Positions 44,314 to 54,468 of a stretch of DNA of 64,000 bases are shown here, one piece after another. The notes beneath the pieces were generated by a model. The model had not been told where the DNA came from. It did not search any database and saw only the letters and a list, made by a program, of their open reading frames with translations. The DNA comes from Bacteroidota bacterium. Lineage in GTDB: Bacteria; Bacteroidota; Bacteroidia; Bacteroidales; VadinHA17. The stretch is from contig JAKPOU010000017.1 in assembly GCA_029547705.1 (NCBI GenBank), positions 124,001 to 188,000 of the forward strand, given 5' to 3'. The number at the start of each line of letters is the position of its first letter. Position 1 is the stretch's first letter. The translations under genes were made by a program, and so were the position numbers.

Positions 44314-47300
44314 GTCCAATCCCTTTCCGGGGCTCAGGCCCTTCACTCCTGAAGAAAGCGAACTCTTCTTCGGGCGTGAAAAGGAAAGTGAGGAAGTATT
44401 CAGCAAGCTTTTAAGGAACCGTTTTATTACGGTCACGGGAGCTTCGGGAAGCGGTAAATCCTCTCTGGTTTACTGCGGGATCCTGCCGAAGATAATTGAG
44501 ATGGGCAGGAAGGAATCTTCACCATGGCGGATAATAACCTTCAGGCCGGGCAACGACCCTTTCGAGAGCCTGGCACGGGCAATGCATGAAAACATTGCGG
44601 AAACAGGGCTGAAGGAAGTGTCTGTTGAAACCCTGCTGTCTGATCTCTACCGCGAATCCGACGGCATTTCAACGGCACTGAAAAAACATATAATCAGGGG
44701 ATATGAAAAAGTGCTGCTGGTTATAGATCAGTTTGAGGAACTCTTCCGGTACCGGACTTCCGATACCGGAGGGACATACGGAACAGATACCGGGGAATTT
44801 ATAGAGAATCTGGTGAATGCTGTCAGCCTCATTGATTCCAGGGTTTTTACAATTGTGACCATGAGAGCTGATTTTATGGGAGAATGTGCATATTACCAGG
44901 GTCTCACGCAATTGATAAACAGAAGCAACTTTCTCATTCCGAGAATGGAAAGGGAAAATTACCGTCAGGTTATCGAGGGACCGGCAAAATATTGCGGAAT
45001 CTCTGTTGACCAGTCATTTGTTGAAACATTACTTGATGATCTGGAGGATCAGAGCGATCAGCTTCCTGTATTGCAGCATGCACTGATGCGGACCTGGAAT
45101 CACTGGTATGAGCTCAATGATCCTGACAGGCCGATGGGATATGCTGAATATGACTCAATAGGTACCATGAGAAATGCCATGTCGCGTCATGCTGATGAGG
45201 CATATGGCGAACTGGACAAAAGGGGAAGGGAAATTTGCAGGAGAATGTTCAGGGCAATAACGGAAAAGGGTCCGGATAACAAGGGTATCAGGCGCCCGAC
45301 AGTTTTTTCCTCACTGCAGTCCATCATTGACTGCAGCCCGGAGGAACTGGCTGAAGTGATCGGGAAATTCAGGCAGCCATCCCGGTCATTCCTCACGCCG
45401 GGCCCTGACGTGGATTTAAAGGATGACACGGTTATCGATCTGTCGCATGAAAGCCTTATCAGATTGTGGGACAGGCTGGCCGTATGGGTTGATGAAGAAG
45501 CTGCTTCAATTCAGATGTATCTTAAGCTGTCGGAAACTTCTTCCCTGTACCAGCATGGAAAAACCGGCCTTATGAGGCCTCCCGACCTGCAAATGGCAAT
45601 TAACTGGCGGGATCAGGAAAAGCCCACACTGAAATGGGCCAGGAGATATGATCCGGCCTTTGAAAGGGCAATGGTTTATCTGCGGACAAGCGAAAAGGAA
45701 TACCAGGATGAGGAAAAAAGAAAACTCAGGCTTCAGAAAAACAAGATAAAAAGAAGCAGGATATTTACCATCCTTTTCGGGGGTGCAACAATTATAGCAC
45801 TCGGACTGATGATTGCCGCACTGATACAGAAATTATCGGCTGACAGGCAGAAAGAATTTGCCGAATCCAGGCAGCTATTGGCCGAGATGGATATGAGACG
45901 GGCTGATTCGGCTGCAAGTACGGCAATAACCCGCTGGCAGCAATCTGAATCCGGGGCAGTGGCTGCAAGGAAGGATGCCGAGGAAGCTCTCCGGCAGAAA
46001 GATCTGATACAGAACCGCCTGTTTGTTGCCCGCAGAAATGCCGATTCGGCCCTGAAAGCCTTTGCCGAAGCGGATCAGAAAATTGCGGAAGTGACTGAAG
46101 GGATGAATTCCGTTAACAGGCTGAGGATGATATCGCTGGGAAGGTCTTTATCGCTTAGGTCACTGCAGCTCAACGGGCAGAAAGATCTGCAGACCCTGCT
46201 CGCATATCAGGCATACCTGTTCAATCTGAATAACGGAGGCTACGAAAATGATGCGGATATATTCAACGGTCTTTACAATGTTGTAAAACAATACGGAGAA
46301 GGATTCAAATATTACAACGGACATCAGGGTGAAATAAAAAGCATTGCCTTCCGTCCCGGGACGGAAGAATTTTATTGCTCTGACAGTGAGAAGAAAATTC
46401 TGAAGTGGACACTTAACGGCGGTTCAAATGATTTCAGGGAGGTCTACAGCGGTGAAAGGGTGATACGGATACTGGCCGCAGATCCTGAAGGATCATGGCT
46501 GGCGGCGGGAGAGGAAAACTCATCAATTATCATGATACCACTGAAACCGGGAGAAACGAGATATAAGCTCTCGGCCCACCTTGCAGGAATCAATTCACTG
46601 AACTTCTCTGCGGACGGAAAGCATCTTTATTCTGCTTCATATGACGGAAGAGTGCTGAAATGGGATCTTAATGAAAAAACATGCATAAATATTACCCCGG
46701 CTCAGATAAATGTTCACACAGCAGATATTTCTCCGGGCGGGAAATTCATTGCCGGGATTACTGCTGAAGGCAGTGTGACTGTCTGGAATCCTGATGACAT
46801 TCAGGAGCATAAATGGATACAAAGTGAAAGGAAAAACATTACTGTGGTCAGGTTCAGGAAGGATGACAGAACCCTTGCAATCGGGAATACAGAAGGCTTT
46901 GTGGAGCTTTGGGATGCCCTGAGCGGGAAAAGGCTGTCGGGCACCAGGGCACATGAGGGCCGGATCAATGATATCAGATTCAATGAGGAGCTGAATCAGA
47001 TGGCCACAGCCGGAAATGACAGTTGCATCAGGATTTTTGACATAAGCGACATGGCCGGCCTGTCAGTGCTTCCCGTAGTGTTTGCCGACAACGGCGGAAC
47101 AGTTACGGCCCTGGCATTCAGCAATAACGGACAGCAGATAGTATCAGGAATAATGGGCAGGGAAATGAACCTTGCAAGCCGGCCCGCAAGTGCAGGATTT
47201 ATGGTTCAGAACATATGCACGCTGGTTACACGGAACCTTACGGAGGATGAGTGGAACACCTGGGTTGACAGGGATATTCCAAGGGAAGAGGCATGCAGCG

Positions 47301-47338
47301 ATATTGATTTCAGTATAAAGATCAGGGAAGTGAAATAA
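44288..47338 (+). CDS. Membrane-anchored STAND NTPase with WD40 propeller
   Basis: A 1016-residue signalling-type protein. The N-terminus (NPFPGLRPFTPEESELFFGRE) is the mark of the novel STAND-1 group, followed by Walker A VTGASGSGKSSLVY near 53-66 and Walker B VLLVIDQFEELFRY near 140. A single transmembrane helix lies at about 492-513, then a charged coiled coil (about 520-630) and six or seven WD40-like blades from about 670 to 970 (for example LYSASYDGRVLKWDL and FVELWDALSG). STAND proteins act as NTP-driven switches in signalling, apoptosis-like and anti-phage systems. It overlaps the MFS-HEAT gene, so the NTPase and the membrane protein probably function together. No effector domain such as a protease or nuclease is visible. 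Confidence 0.85.
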   Translation: MKPKEETSKSNPFPGLRPFTPEESELFFGREKESEEVFSKLLRNRFITVTGASGSGKSSLVYCGILPKIIEMGRKESSPWRIITFRPGNDPFESLARAMHENIAETGLKEVSVETLLSDLYRESDGISTALKKHIIRGYEKVLLVIDQFEELFRYRTSDTGGTYGTDTGEFIENLVNAVSLIDSRVFTIVTMRADFMGECAYYQGLTQLINRSNFLIPRMERENYRQVIEGPAKYCGISVDQSFVETLLDDLEDQSDQLPVLQHALMRTWNHWYELNDPDRPMGYAEYDSIGTMRNAMSRHADEAYGELDKRGREICRRMFRAITEKGPDNKGIRRPTVFSSLQSIIDCSPEELAEVIGKFRQPSRSFLTPGPDVDLKDDTVIDLSHESLIRLWDRLAVWVDEEAASIQMYLKLSETSSLYQHGKTGLMRPPDLQMAINWRDQEKPTLKWARRYDPAFERAMVYLRTSEKEYQDEEKRKLRLQKNKIKRSRIFTILFGGATIIALGLMIAALIQKLSADRQKEFAESRQLLAEMDMRRADSAASTAITRWQQSESGAVAARKDAEEALRQKDLIQNRLFVARRNADSALKAFAEADQKIAEVTEGMNSVNRLRMISLGRSLSLRSLQLNGQKDLQTLLAYQAYLFNLNNGGYENDADIFNGLYNVVKQYGEGFKYYNGHQGEIKSIAFRPGTEEFYCSDSEKKILKWTLNGGSNDFREVYSGERVIRILAADPEGSWLAAGEENSSIIMIPLKPGETRYKLSAHLAGINSLNFSADGKHLYSASYDGRVLKWDLNEKTCINITPAQINVHTADISPGGKFIAGITAEGSVTVWNPDDIQEHKWIQSERKNITVVRFRKDDRTLAIGNTEGFVELWDALSGKRLSGTRAHEGRINDIRFNEELNQMATAGNDSCIRIFDISDMAGLSVLPVVFADNGGTVTALAFSNNGQQIVSGIMGREMNLASRPASAGFMVQNICTLVTRNLTEDEWNTWVDRDIPREEACSDIDFSIKIREVK

Positions 47339-47385
47339 AATAGTGCTGAATAACACAAATTATCCGGGTTGAATCCCTTTTTGGC

Positions 47386-47393
47386 TAAATTTG
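47386..47393 (+). promoter_or_regulatory. -7 box TAAATTTG for gpmI
   Basis: Exact TAnnTTTG match, 87 bases before the gpmI ATG, giving a leader of about 75-80 bases. It separates gpmI-DUF3109 from the upstream STAND gene. Confidence 0.55.
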
Positions 47394-47472
47394 CACCCTG
47401 GATTCCGGAAAGGGTCTGTCCGGCCTTTTTCGGATGCCGCAATAAAAACGATTTATTAATCCGGAAAATAAG

Positions 47473-48993
47473 ATGAATAACAGGAAAACCCTTCTGATGA
47501 TTCTCGACGGCTGGGGAATAGGAGACGGAAGCAAGGCTGACGTTATCAGCACCGTACCGACGCCCAACCTGGATGAGCTAAAGAAAAAATATCCCAGTTC
47601 CAGGCTGTTTGCCTCAGGCGAGAATGTGGGACTGCCTGACGGGCAAATGGGAAATTCAGAAGTCGGCCATCTGAACATAGGTGCAGGAAGAATAATTTAC
47701 CAGGATCTGGTTAAAATAAACCTCGAATGCAAGACCGGGGAAATACGTAAGAACAAGATTCTCACCGAAGCTTTTTCATATGCACGCGACAGGGATAAAC
47801 AGGTTCATTTCATGGGCCTGCTGTCTGACGGCGGTGTTCACTCTCTTGACCGGCATCTGTACTATCTGTGCGACATGACCATGGATTACAATATCAGGAA
47901 TGTTTTTATCCACGGGTTCGGAGACGGACGGGATACTGACCCGCACAGCGGCAAGGGCTACATGAAGAATCTTCTTGATCATCTGAAACAGTCAAACGGG
48001 AAAGTAGCCTCGTTCACCGGACGGTATTATGCAATGGACAGGGATAAGAGATGGGAAAGGATTAAAAGAGCTTATGATGTGATCGTTAACGGCATAGGAA
48101 ATCCTGCTGAAAATATCCTGGATGCCATGCAGAAATCCTACGATGAAGGGATAACTGATGAATTCATGGAACCAATTGTGGTGGTTGACGATTCCGGAAA
48201 GCCTGTCGGACAGATCAGGGAAGGAGATGTTGTAGTATTTTTCAATTTCAGGAATGACAGGGCGAAGGAGCTTACAATAGCACTCACACAGAAGGACATG
48301 CCTGAACATGGCATGAAAACGATACCTCTGTATTACTGCACAATGACTCCCTATGATGCTACATTCACGGGTCTGCATGTCATATATCCCAAGGAGAATG
48401 CAGGCAATACAATGGGAGAAGTGCTTGCCAATGCGGGAAAGAAACAGCTGAGAATAGCTGAAACGGAGAAATATGCACATGTCACGTTTTTCTTTTCCGG
48501 AGGCAGGGAACAGGTATTCGAGAATGAAGAACGCACACTTATCCCGTCGCCGAAAGTTGCCACCTATGATCTTCAGCCCGAAATGAGTGCATACCTTGTT
48601 AAAGATGCCGTTATCAGTGCCATTGATACGGGAAAGTATGATTTTATATGCCTGAATTTTGCCAACGGCGACATGGTTGGGCATACCGGGGTCTATAGTG
48701 CAATCATGAAGGCTGTTGCAACCATTGATGAATGTGTGGGGGAAGTTGTGGCTGCTGCAAGGGCAAAAGGCTATGAAGTGCTTATTATCTCAGATCACGG
48801 AAATGCCGACAAGGCACTGAATGAAGACGGTACACCCAATACCGCACATTCCCTCAATCCTGTTCCCTGTATCCTTGTGAGCGACCACTACAGGAGTATC
48901 GGCGAAGGCATTCTGGCAGATGTTGCTCCCACACTGCTGAGCATAATGGATGTTACAATTCCGGCTGAGATGACGGGAAAAATTCTGGTCTGA
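47473..48993 (+). CDS. gpmI: 2,3-bisphosphoglycerate-independent phosphoglycerate mutase
   Basis: A 506-residue manganese-dependent glycolytic enzyme interconverting 3- and 2-phosphoglycerate. The first metal-binding segment is [15 protein letters not shown] near 8-22 and the catalytic serine lies in [17 protein letters not shown] near 56-72. Later metal ligands are in [11 protein letters not shown] near 439 and [11 protein letters not shown] near 456. Length is typical. It has its own promoter box and its stop shares a base with the start of the DUF3109 gene. Confidence 0.96.
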   Translation: MNNRKTLLMILDGWGIGDGSKADVISTVPTPNLDELKKKYPSSRLFASGENVGLPDGQMGNSEVGHLNIGAGRIIYQDLVKINLECKTGEIRKNKILTEAFSYARDRDKQVHFMGLLSDGGVHSLDRHLYYLCDMTMDYNIRNVFIHGFGDGRDTDPHSGKGYMKNLLDHLKQSNGKVASFTGRYYAMDRDKRWERIKRAYDVIVNGIGNPAENILDAMQKSYDEGITDEFMEPIVVVDDSGKPVGQIREGDVVVFFNFRNDRAKELTIALTQKDMPEHGMKTIPLYYCTMTPYDATFTGLHVIYPKENAGNTMGEVLANAGKKQLRIAETEKYAHVTFFFSGGREQVFENEERTLIPSPKVATYDLQPEMSAYLVKDAVISAIDTGKYDFICLNFANGDMVGHTGVYSAIMKAVATIDECVGEVVAAARAKGYEVLIISDHGNADKALNEDGTPNTAHSLNPVPCILVSDHYRSIGEGILADVAPTLLSIMDVTIPAEMTGKILV

Positions 48994-49568
48994 TGCTCCG
49001 TATTGACGATACACTATTCAGCCTCGACATATTAACCAGAAAGTTTGCCTGCAATCTCCTGCACTGCAGGGGTATATGCTGCAGGGAAGGCGATTCCGGG
49101 GCCCCGCTGCTGGAAGAAGAAGTTGAAATCCTCGAAAATATATGGCCTGATGTAAGGCCTTTTCTCCGGCCGGAGGGAATAAATGCCGTAACTGAACAGG
49201 GAACAAGTCTCAAAGACTGGGAAAATGACCATGTCACGCCCCTGATAGATAATCTTGACTGTGCCTATTCCGTATTAGGCGATGATGACATACTGATGTG
49301 CGGAATTGAAAAAGCCTGGACAGAAGGCAAAATAAATTTCAGAAAACCACTGTCATGCCATTTGTTTCCTGTCCGCATAAAGAATTATACCGGTTTCACA
49401 GCCCTGAATTATGAGGAATGGCCGGCCTGTTCAGGCGGAAGGGAAAAAGGCAGAAAGGAAGGAATATATTTGTATGAATTTCTGAAAGAGCCACTTATAA
49501 GGGCGCTGGGGAAGGAAAAGTATGAGAAACTGCTTGCTGCTGCCAGAGAACTCCGGAAAGAATCCTGA
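48993..49568 (+). CDS. DUF3109 family cysteine-rich protein
   Basis: A 191-residue protein of the Bacteroidota DUF3109 family, of unknown function. The family hallmark is a cysteine cluster near the N-terminus: C20, C25, C29 and C30 in FACNLLHCRGICCREGDSG, followed by GAPLLEEEVEIL. Further cysteines occur in LSCHLFPVRI and WPACSGG. The pattern resembles metal- or iron-sulfur-binding YkgJ-like proteins. It begins one base inside the gpmI stop codon and ends before a strong terminator, so it is co-transcribed with gpmI. Confidence 0.88.
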   Translation: MLRIDDTLFSLDILTRKFACNLLHCRGICCREGDSGAPLLEEEVEILENIWPDVRPFLRPEGINAVTEQGTSLKDWENDHVTPLIDNLDCAYSVLGDDDILMCGIEKAWTEGKINFRKPLSCHLFPVRIKNYTGFTALNYEEWPACSGGREKGRKEGIYLYEFLKEPLIRALGKEKYEKLLAAARELRKES

Positions 49569-49590
49569 ATCATACCAAATGTTATATATA

Positions 49591-49622
49591 TTAAAAATGC
49601 AAAGCATTTTTAACATTTTTTA
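49591..49622 (+). terminator. Terminator after gpmI-DUF3109
   Basis: Perfect 10-base arms (TTAAAAATGC and GCATTTTTAA) with an AAA loop, followed by CATTTTTT. It lies 23 bases past the DUF3109 stop and before the susC promoter, cleanly separating the two units. The arms are AT-rich, so strength may be moderate. Confidence 0.75.
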
Positions 49623-49675
49623 ATACTTAAAAACTGCGATTTTGATTGATATTTAAAAAATTACTGTTGCTATTC

Positions 49676-49704
49676 TTGAAAAAAAGAAAAAACAAGTATA
49701 TTTG
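49676..49704 (+). promoter_or_regulatory. Promoter of the susCD unit (TTG, 18 bases, TATATTTG)
   Basis: A TTG at 49676-49678 followed 18 bases later by an exact -7 box at 49697-49704, the best complete Bacteroidota promoter in the window. It lies about 35 bases before the SusC ATG at 49739 and inside a longer open frame from 49646, which rules against the longer start. Confidence 0.7.
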
Positions 49705-49738
49705 TGCCCTATGTTCAAAACCTAAAACTGAATTAGTT

Positions 49739-52700
49739 ATGAAGAGACTATTACTGATGATTATTTTGTGTGTGTTTGCAGGAACTTCCGTTCTGTTGGC
49801 ACAGGCAAGAGTGATTACAGGTACAGTTACTTCTTCCGTAGAAGGAGAGGGACCGATTCCCGGAGTATCCGTCACAGTTGTGGGAACCACACTGGGGACC
49901 TATACTGATCTGGGAGGGAATTATACCCTGAGTGTGCCTGCAAATGCAAGATTTTTAAGCTTCTCGTTTATCGGGATGAAGACGCAGGATGTGGAAATTG
50001 CCGGCAGAAGCGTTATTAATGTAGTGCTGGATCAGGACCTTCTTAACCTTGACGAGGTTATCGTCACAGGTGTTGCCGCCGGTACTCCCAAGAAGAAGCT
50101 TGCTGTATCGGTTGAGCGTGTTGATGAAAACAAGATCAAGGAAGTTTATGCAGGATCAGCCTCTTCCGCCCTGCAGGGCAAGGTTGCCGGTCTTACAGTG
50201 ATCAGCTCCACCGGGGAACCGGGCAGTGCAGCCACCATCCTTGTCCGCGGTGCCACCCAGATCACCGGATCACAGGCCCCCCTCATCATTCTGGACGGAG
50301 CCATCATGGAAGGTACGCTCGGTGACATCAATGTCGACGATATTGAATCAATAGAAGTCGTAAAGGGTGCTTCTGCATCTGCTCTTTACGGTTCACGTGC
50401 AGGAAACGGCGTTATTGCCGTTACCACACGCAGGGGCAATCTCCTCACCGAGGGCAAATCTGAAATCATCGTCAGGAACGAATACGGTTACAATTCACTG
50501 GCAAAAAAATATAATCTTGCCACCCATCACCAGTATCAGCTTCAGGATGATCAGGCCTCATTCCCCTATACCAGATACAGGGGAGTGACTTATCCTGCCA
50601 ATTATCCTGGATTTGGCGATGAAGGCGTTACAGGATCCCGGATCATCAAGGCTGATCAGTACCTCGATAATCCATATGCCCGCCTCTATGACCACGAAAG
50701 TGAGGTGTTCCCCGGCAGCGGATTCTATACAAACTATATTTCAGCCGGATCAAACCTGGGCAAGACCAACTTCCTTATTTCTTTTGAAAATAACCGGCAG
50801 GCAGGACTTGTTACAGAAACTGACGGATACAAAAGAAACAGCTTCAGGGTGAACGTTGACCACAGGCTGACTCCCAAACTCCTGATATCGGCTTCAAATC
50901 TTTATGTGAAGTCATCGACACAGGATCCCGGAGGAGCCAACTATTATAACGGAGGTGTGTTCTTCAATACTCTTCTTATTGAACCCGATGTGAATCTGAA
51001 ATCAGAAAACCCTGACGGACAGCCATATCTTTTCGTACCTAACAAATGGCAGGAAGAGCAGGAAAACCCTATTTACAATCTTTGGAAAGTCGAAGATCTT
51101 ACAAAACGTAACAGGATACTCGGAACATATAATGCCAGGTACAATATTTCCCCGGCAATAAATGTTGAAGGGAAATATGCCTTTGAATACTCCGTCGGAG
51201 ACTATTCAAGTTATGAGCCTTATGATACATGGGAACGTGGCGGATCAGGACCCACATATTCCCTGGGTACCTATTACAGAAGAGGTACAAACAGTTTCTC
51301 CCAGAATTTCCAGACTACGGTAAATTTCAATCAGAAGTTCGGAGATTTCAATACAAGGGCAAAACTGAGTTATCTGTTTGAAAAGCAGGAATACAAGAGC
51401 CATTCAGCCAGAGGCTATGATTTCAGTCTGGGCGGCGTTCCCTCCTTTGATGCCATTGCAGGGAATAAGTCCATTACAAGCTACCAGGATGAGATTCTTG
51501 CAAAAAACTATTTCGCCATCCTTTATCTTGACTATAAGGACAAGTATATTTTTGACGGTATGTACCGCTATGACGGATCATCCCTTTTCGGTTCCGAAGC
51601 AAGATGGAATCCCTACTACAGGCTTTCCGCGGCATGGAGGCTAACCGAAGATATTCACATTCCCAATGTTCAGGAATTAAAGCTGAGAGCTGCATACGGA
51701 ACAGCAGGTCAGAGACCCGGATTTGCCGATCAGTATGAAGTTATGGCTATCAGTGGCGGTCTTACGCAAAAATCACAGCTGGGAAATATGCATCTCAAGC
51801 CTTCTCTTTCAAAGGAATGGGAACTGGGATTAAATTTCGACTTCCTCAACAGGTTCAGTTTTGAGGTAATAAGATCGATTACAAATACCTCTGATCAGAT
51901 ACTTGCCGTTCCGCTTGCAGTCCAGTACGGAGGATGGCCCAGCCAGGTGCAGAATGCAGGGTCGCTTAATTCAAAGGTATGGGAGGCCTCATTCAATGCT
52001 GCAGTTGTAAGAAAAACAAATTTCACCTATAATGCCGGATTTATCTTTGACAGGATCAGGACCAAGATTACTGAACTGACCGTTCCGCCTTTCCAGACCG
52101 GTCCTCAGGGACAGGAAGCCGACAAATGCTTCTATATCCGTGAAGGAGAAGTATTCGGTGCAATGTATGGATATAAGTTCCTTACCTCACTCGAGGAGAT
52201 GAGGCAACAGCTCGGAGCTGATGATAACATCGACAATTATGTTCTCAACAGCGACGGCTTTGTCATTCGCAAAGGAACAGAGGGAACAACGGAAGAAAAG
52301 CCGATAAAGAAACTCGATGAGGAAGGTGCACTGTGGTATGGCAAAACAGGAGACTCTAATCCCAAATTCAAGATGGCAATGACCAATAACTTAAGCTATA
52401 AGGGTATAGGTCTTTATGCACTTCTCGAATGGAAAAACGGAGGAGACATATACAATAAGTCGGCACAGTGGCTTACCAGGGATGACAGGCACGGAATGAT
52501 GGATCAGTCCGGCAAGCCTGATTATCTGAAAAAGACCCTGAGTTATTACAAGACCTTTTATGATGTCAACGATTTCAACGATTTCTGGGTTGAGGACGGA
52601 AGCTACCTGAAACTGAGGGAAGTGTCGCTTTCCTACACAATTCCGGCTTCGGCACTCAACAATTTTGCCAACGGATACATCAAAGGAATTAAAGTGGCAG

Positions 52701-52849
52701 TATTGGGCAAGAACCTCTGGACCCTCACCAACTATTCAGGATATGATCCGGAGGTAGCAACCACTGATGGTACCCAGTATTTTGCATATGATTTCATGGG
52801 ATATCCGAACTACAGGTCGTTCGCTGCATCACTTGAAATAAAGTTCTAA
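49739..52849 (+). CDS. SusC/RagA-family TonB-linked outer-membrane transporter
   Basis: A 1036-residue TonB-dependent transporter. A signal peptide (MKRLLLMIILCVFAGTSVLLAQA) is followed by a carboxypeptidase-regulatory-like domain (about 28-105), then the plug with LQGKVAGLTV, RGATQITGSQAPLIILDGA and ASASALYGSRAGNGVIAVTT. The large barrel ends with a SusC-type segment (SFAASLEIKF), finishing in Phe. There is no N-terminal STN signalling domain, so it probably is not controlled by an ECF sigma/anti-sigma pair. susD follows after 19 bases. The substrate is unknown: no glycoside hydrolase, sulfatase or regulator gene is adjacent. Confidence 0.95.
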   Translation: MKRLLLMIILCVFAGTSVLLAQARVITGTVTSSVEGEGPIPGVSVTVVGTTLGTYTDLGGNYTLSVPANARFLSFSFIGMKTQDVEIAGRSVINVVLDQDLLNLDEVIVTGVAAGTPKKKLAVSVERVDENKIKEVYAGSASSALQGKVAGLTVISSTGEPGSAATILVRGATQITGSQAPLIILDGAIMEGTLGDINVDDIESIEVVKGASASALYGSRAGNGVIAVTTRRGNLLTEGKSEIIVRNEYGYNSLAKKYNLATHHQYQLQDDQASFPYTRYRGVTYPANYPGFGDEGVTGSRIIKADQYLDNPYARLYDHESEVFPGSGFYTNYISAGSNLGKTNFLISFENNRQAGLVTETDGYKRNSFRVNVDHRLTPKLLISASNLYVKSSTQDPGGANYYNGGVFFNTLLIEPDVNLKSENPDGQPYLFVPNKWQEEQENPIYNLWKVEDLTKRNRILGTYNARYNISPAINVEGKYAFEYSVGDYSSYEPYDTWERGGSGPTYSLGTYYRRGTNSFSQNFQTTVNFNQKFGDFNTRAKLSYLFEKQEYKSHSARGYDFSLGGVPSFDAIAGNKSITSYQDEILAKNYFAILYLDYKDKYIFDGMYRYDGSSLFGSEARWNPYYRLSAAWRLTEDIHIPNVQELKLRAAYGTAGQRPGFADQYEVMAISGGLTQKSQLGNMHLKPSLSKEWELGLNFDFLNRFSFEVIRSITNTSDQILAVPLAVQYGGWPSQVQNAGSLNSKVWEASFNAAVVRKTNFTYNAGFIFDRIRTKITELTVPPFQTGPQGQEADKCFYIREGEVFGAMYGYKFLTSLEEMRQQLGADDNIDNYVLNSDGFVIRKGTEGTTEEKPIKKLDEEGALWYGKTGDSNPKFKMAMTNNLSYKGIGLYALLEWKNGGDIYNKSAQWLTRDDRHGMMDQSGKPDYLKKTLSYYKTFYDVNDFNDFWVEDGSYLKLREVSLSYTIPASALNNFANGYIKGIKVAVLGKNLWTLTNYSGYDPEVATTDGTQYFAYDFMGYPNYRSFAASLEIKF

Positions 52850-52868
52850 CATCCAGAATATTACGATT

Positions 52869-54362
52869 ATGAAAACATATAAATATTTTTTATTGCTTAT
52901 TGTCACGGCTGCATTCCTTGTAACGGGATGTGAAAGCCTGGAAGTAAAGAATCTGAATGATCCGGATTTTGCCACTGCATTCTCAAAGCCTTCCGATGTG
53001 AAGGGTGTGGCCGGCGGACTTATAAATACCTGGTTCATCAACACACAGGAATATACAGGGCCGGCCCTGGCACTGTGGGTGGGTGCTGATGCAGGTACCT
53101 GCTCACATGGTAACATGGCCATGTGGGATTTCAGCAAGGAACCCAGGATCGCGTGGGACAATACACCCTCTTACGCGTATGCTGCCGTGACTGAGAATTT
53201 CTACAAGAAAATGTATTCCCTGCTGGCTTCCTCCAATGAAATTCTTGGAAAAGTAGTAAATGAAGGCATGAAAATAGAAGGGGACGGCGGAAAAGACGAA
53301 ACACCCATGGTAAAGGCAATGGCCTACCTGGGTCAGGGCCTTGCCCTTGGTTATGTCGGGCTGTTCTTTGACAAGGGCTTTATCACCACGGAAGAAACAG
53401 ATCTTTCGCTGGAAATAGAGCACTCTCCCTACGGTGATCTTATCACTGCAGCGCTTGCAGGCCTTGACAAATGCATTACCATCTGTGAAAGCAGCACCTT
53501 CACGCTTCCCGGACCGTGGATACCTGGCAAGACCTATACCCAGAAGGAAATCGGGGAACTGGCCAATTCCATGGCAGCAAGATTCCTTTCCTATGCCCCG
53601 CGGAACAAGGAGGAAAATGAAGCAGTAAACTGGGGAAAAGTATTGTCATATGCCAATAAAGGTCTTACATATGATTTCGCCCCGAAGATGGATGATGTTA
53701 ACTGGTATGATCTCTATCACACCTATGCAAACTACCAGGGCTGGGGCAGGGTTGACATGAGGATAGCCCACATGATGGATCCGGATATGCCGGCTCAATG
53801 GGTAGGTGCCGACCAGTATGATCATCTTCCGGCTCCCAAAACCTCACATGTGGACGGTGTTGATGACCGTATCTTCACAGATTTCGAATATCTCTCATCC
53901 AATACTTTCAGGGTGGAAAGAGGTTACTATCATTTTTCCTGCTACAGGTATAGCAGACATGATGACTACCTGGCAACATGGATTACTCCTTCACCCGCTT
54001 TCAGAAAGGCTGAAAATGATCTGCTCAAGGCAGAAGCCATGATGCACCAGAATAATTTTGACGGTGCAGCTCAGATTATCAATGCCGGAGAAAGAATTAC
54101 CAGGGGAGCGCTTCCGCCCATAGCAGCCAATGCTGCCGAGGTTAAGGATGCAATCTTCCATGAAAGGAATATTGAACTTTTCAACAGCGGAATGGGGATT
54201 GAGTTCTGTACCATGCGCAAGGATGACAAGCTCCAGAAGGGTACCCCCCTCCATTTCCCGATTCCCGGTCAGCAGCTTGAGGTCAACCTGATGGAGCCCT
54301 ATTCCTTTGGAGCAACCAAGGGCGTTGCAGGAAAGGATTATTCAAACGGAGGATGGTTCTAG
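52869..54362 (+). CDS. SusD/RagB-family surface nutrient-binding lipoprotein
   Basis: A 497-residue lipoprotein partnering the SusC transporter: it captures substrate and forms the lid over the barrel. The lipoprotein signal is clear (YFLLLIVTAAFLVTGC, with Cys21). The early LEVKNLNDPD segment and internal helical repeats (for example GQGLALGYVGLFFDKG and ARFLSYAPRNKEENEAVNW) are typical of SusD/RagB TPR folds. FHERNIELFNSGMGIEFCTM near the C-terminus is the usual RagB block with E-R-x-x-E-L. A strong hairpin follows 33 bases after the stop. Confidence 0.93.
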   Translation: MKTYKYFLLLIVTAAFLVTGCESLEVKNLNDPDFATAFSKPSDVKGVAGGLINTWFINTQEYTGPALALWVGADAGTCSHGNMAMWDFSKEPRIAWDNTPSYAYAAVTENFYKKMYSLLASSNEILGKVVNEGMKIEGDGGKDETPMVKAMAYLGQGLALGYVGLFFDKGFITTEETDLSLEIEHSPYGDLITAALAGLDKCITICESSTFTLPGPWIPGKTYTQKEIGELANSMAARFLSYAPRNKEENEAVNWGKVLSYANKGLTYDFAPKMDDVNWYDLYHTYANYQGWGRVDMRIAHMMDPDMPAQWVGADQYDHLPAPKTSHVDGVDDRIFTDFEYLSSNTFRVERGYYHFSCYRYSRHDDYLATWITPSPAFRKAENDLLKAEAMMHQNNFDGAAQIINAGERITRGALPPIAANAAEVKDAIFHERNIELFNSGMGIEFCTMRKDDKLQKGTPLHFPIPGQQLEVNLMEPYSFGATKGVAGKDYSNGGWF

Positions 54363-54395
54363 CATTTAACAATACAGCCAATAAATTCAGGATAG

Positions 54396-54437
54396 TGGAA
54401 ACCTGTACGGGATGAAGCATCGGTATGCAGGTTTCCA
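54396..54437 (+). promoter_or_regulatory. Long intercistronic hairpin after susD
   Basis: Outer arms TGGAAACCTG and CAGGTTTCCA (10 bases, perfect) continue inward through TAC/GTA and GATG/CATC pairs with small bulges, ending in an AAG loop. No U-tract follows, so it is not a standard terminator. Its place between susD and the third lipoprotein suits RNA processing, stabilisation of the susCD message or partial attenuation. Confidence 0.7.
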
Positions 54438-54468
54438 TCACCTTATGAAAACTAAAATAATTCCACAA

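Noticed and set aside
47361-47380. tRNA T-arm-like sequence (GGGTTGAATCCC)
   Set aside because: No acceptor stem, D-arm or anticodon arm can be built around it.
47992-48684. 230-codon open frame on the minus strand
   Set aside because: It is a shadow of gpmI, which has complete metal-binding and catalytic motifs.
49646-49738. Upstream extension of the susC frame
   Set aside because: It contains the promoter (TTG and TATATTTG) and lacks a signal peptide; the start at 49739 gives a proper one.
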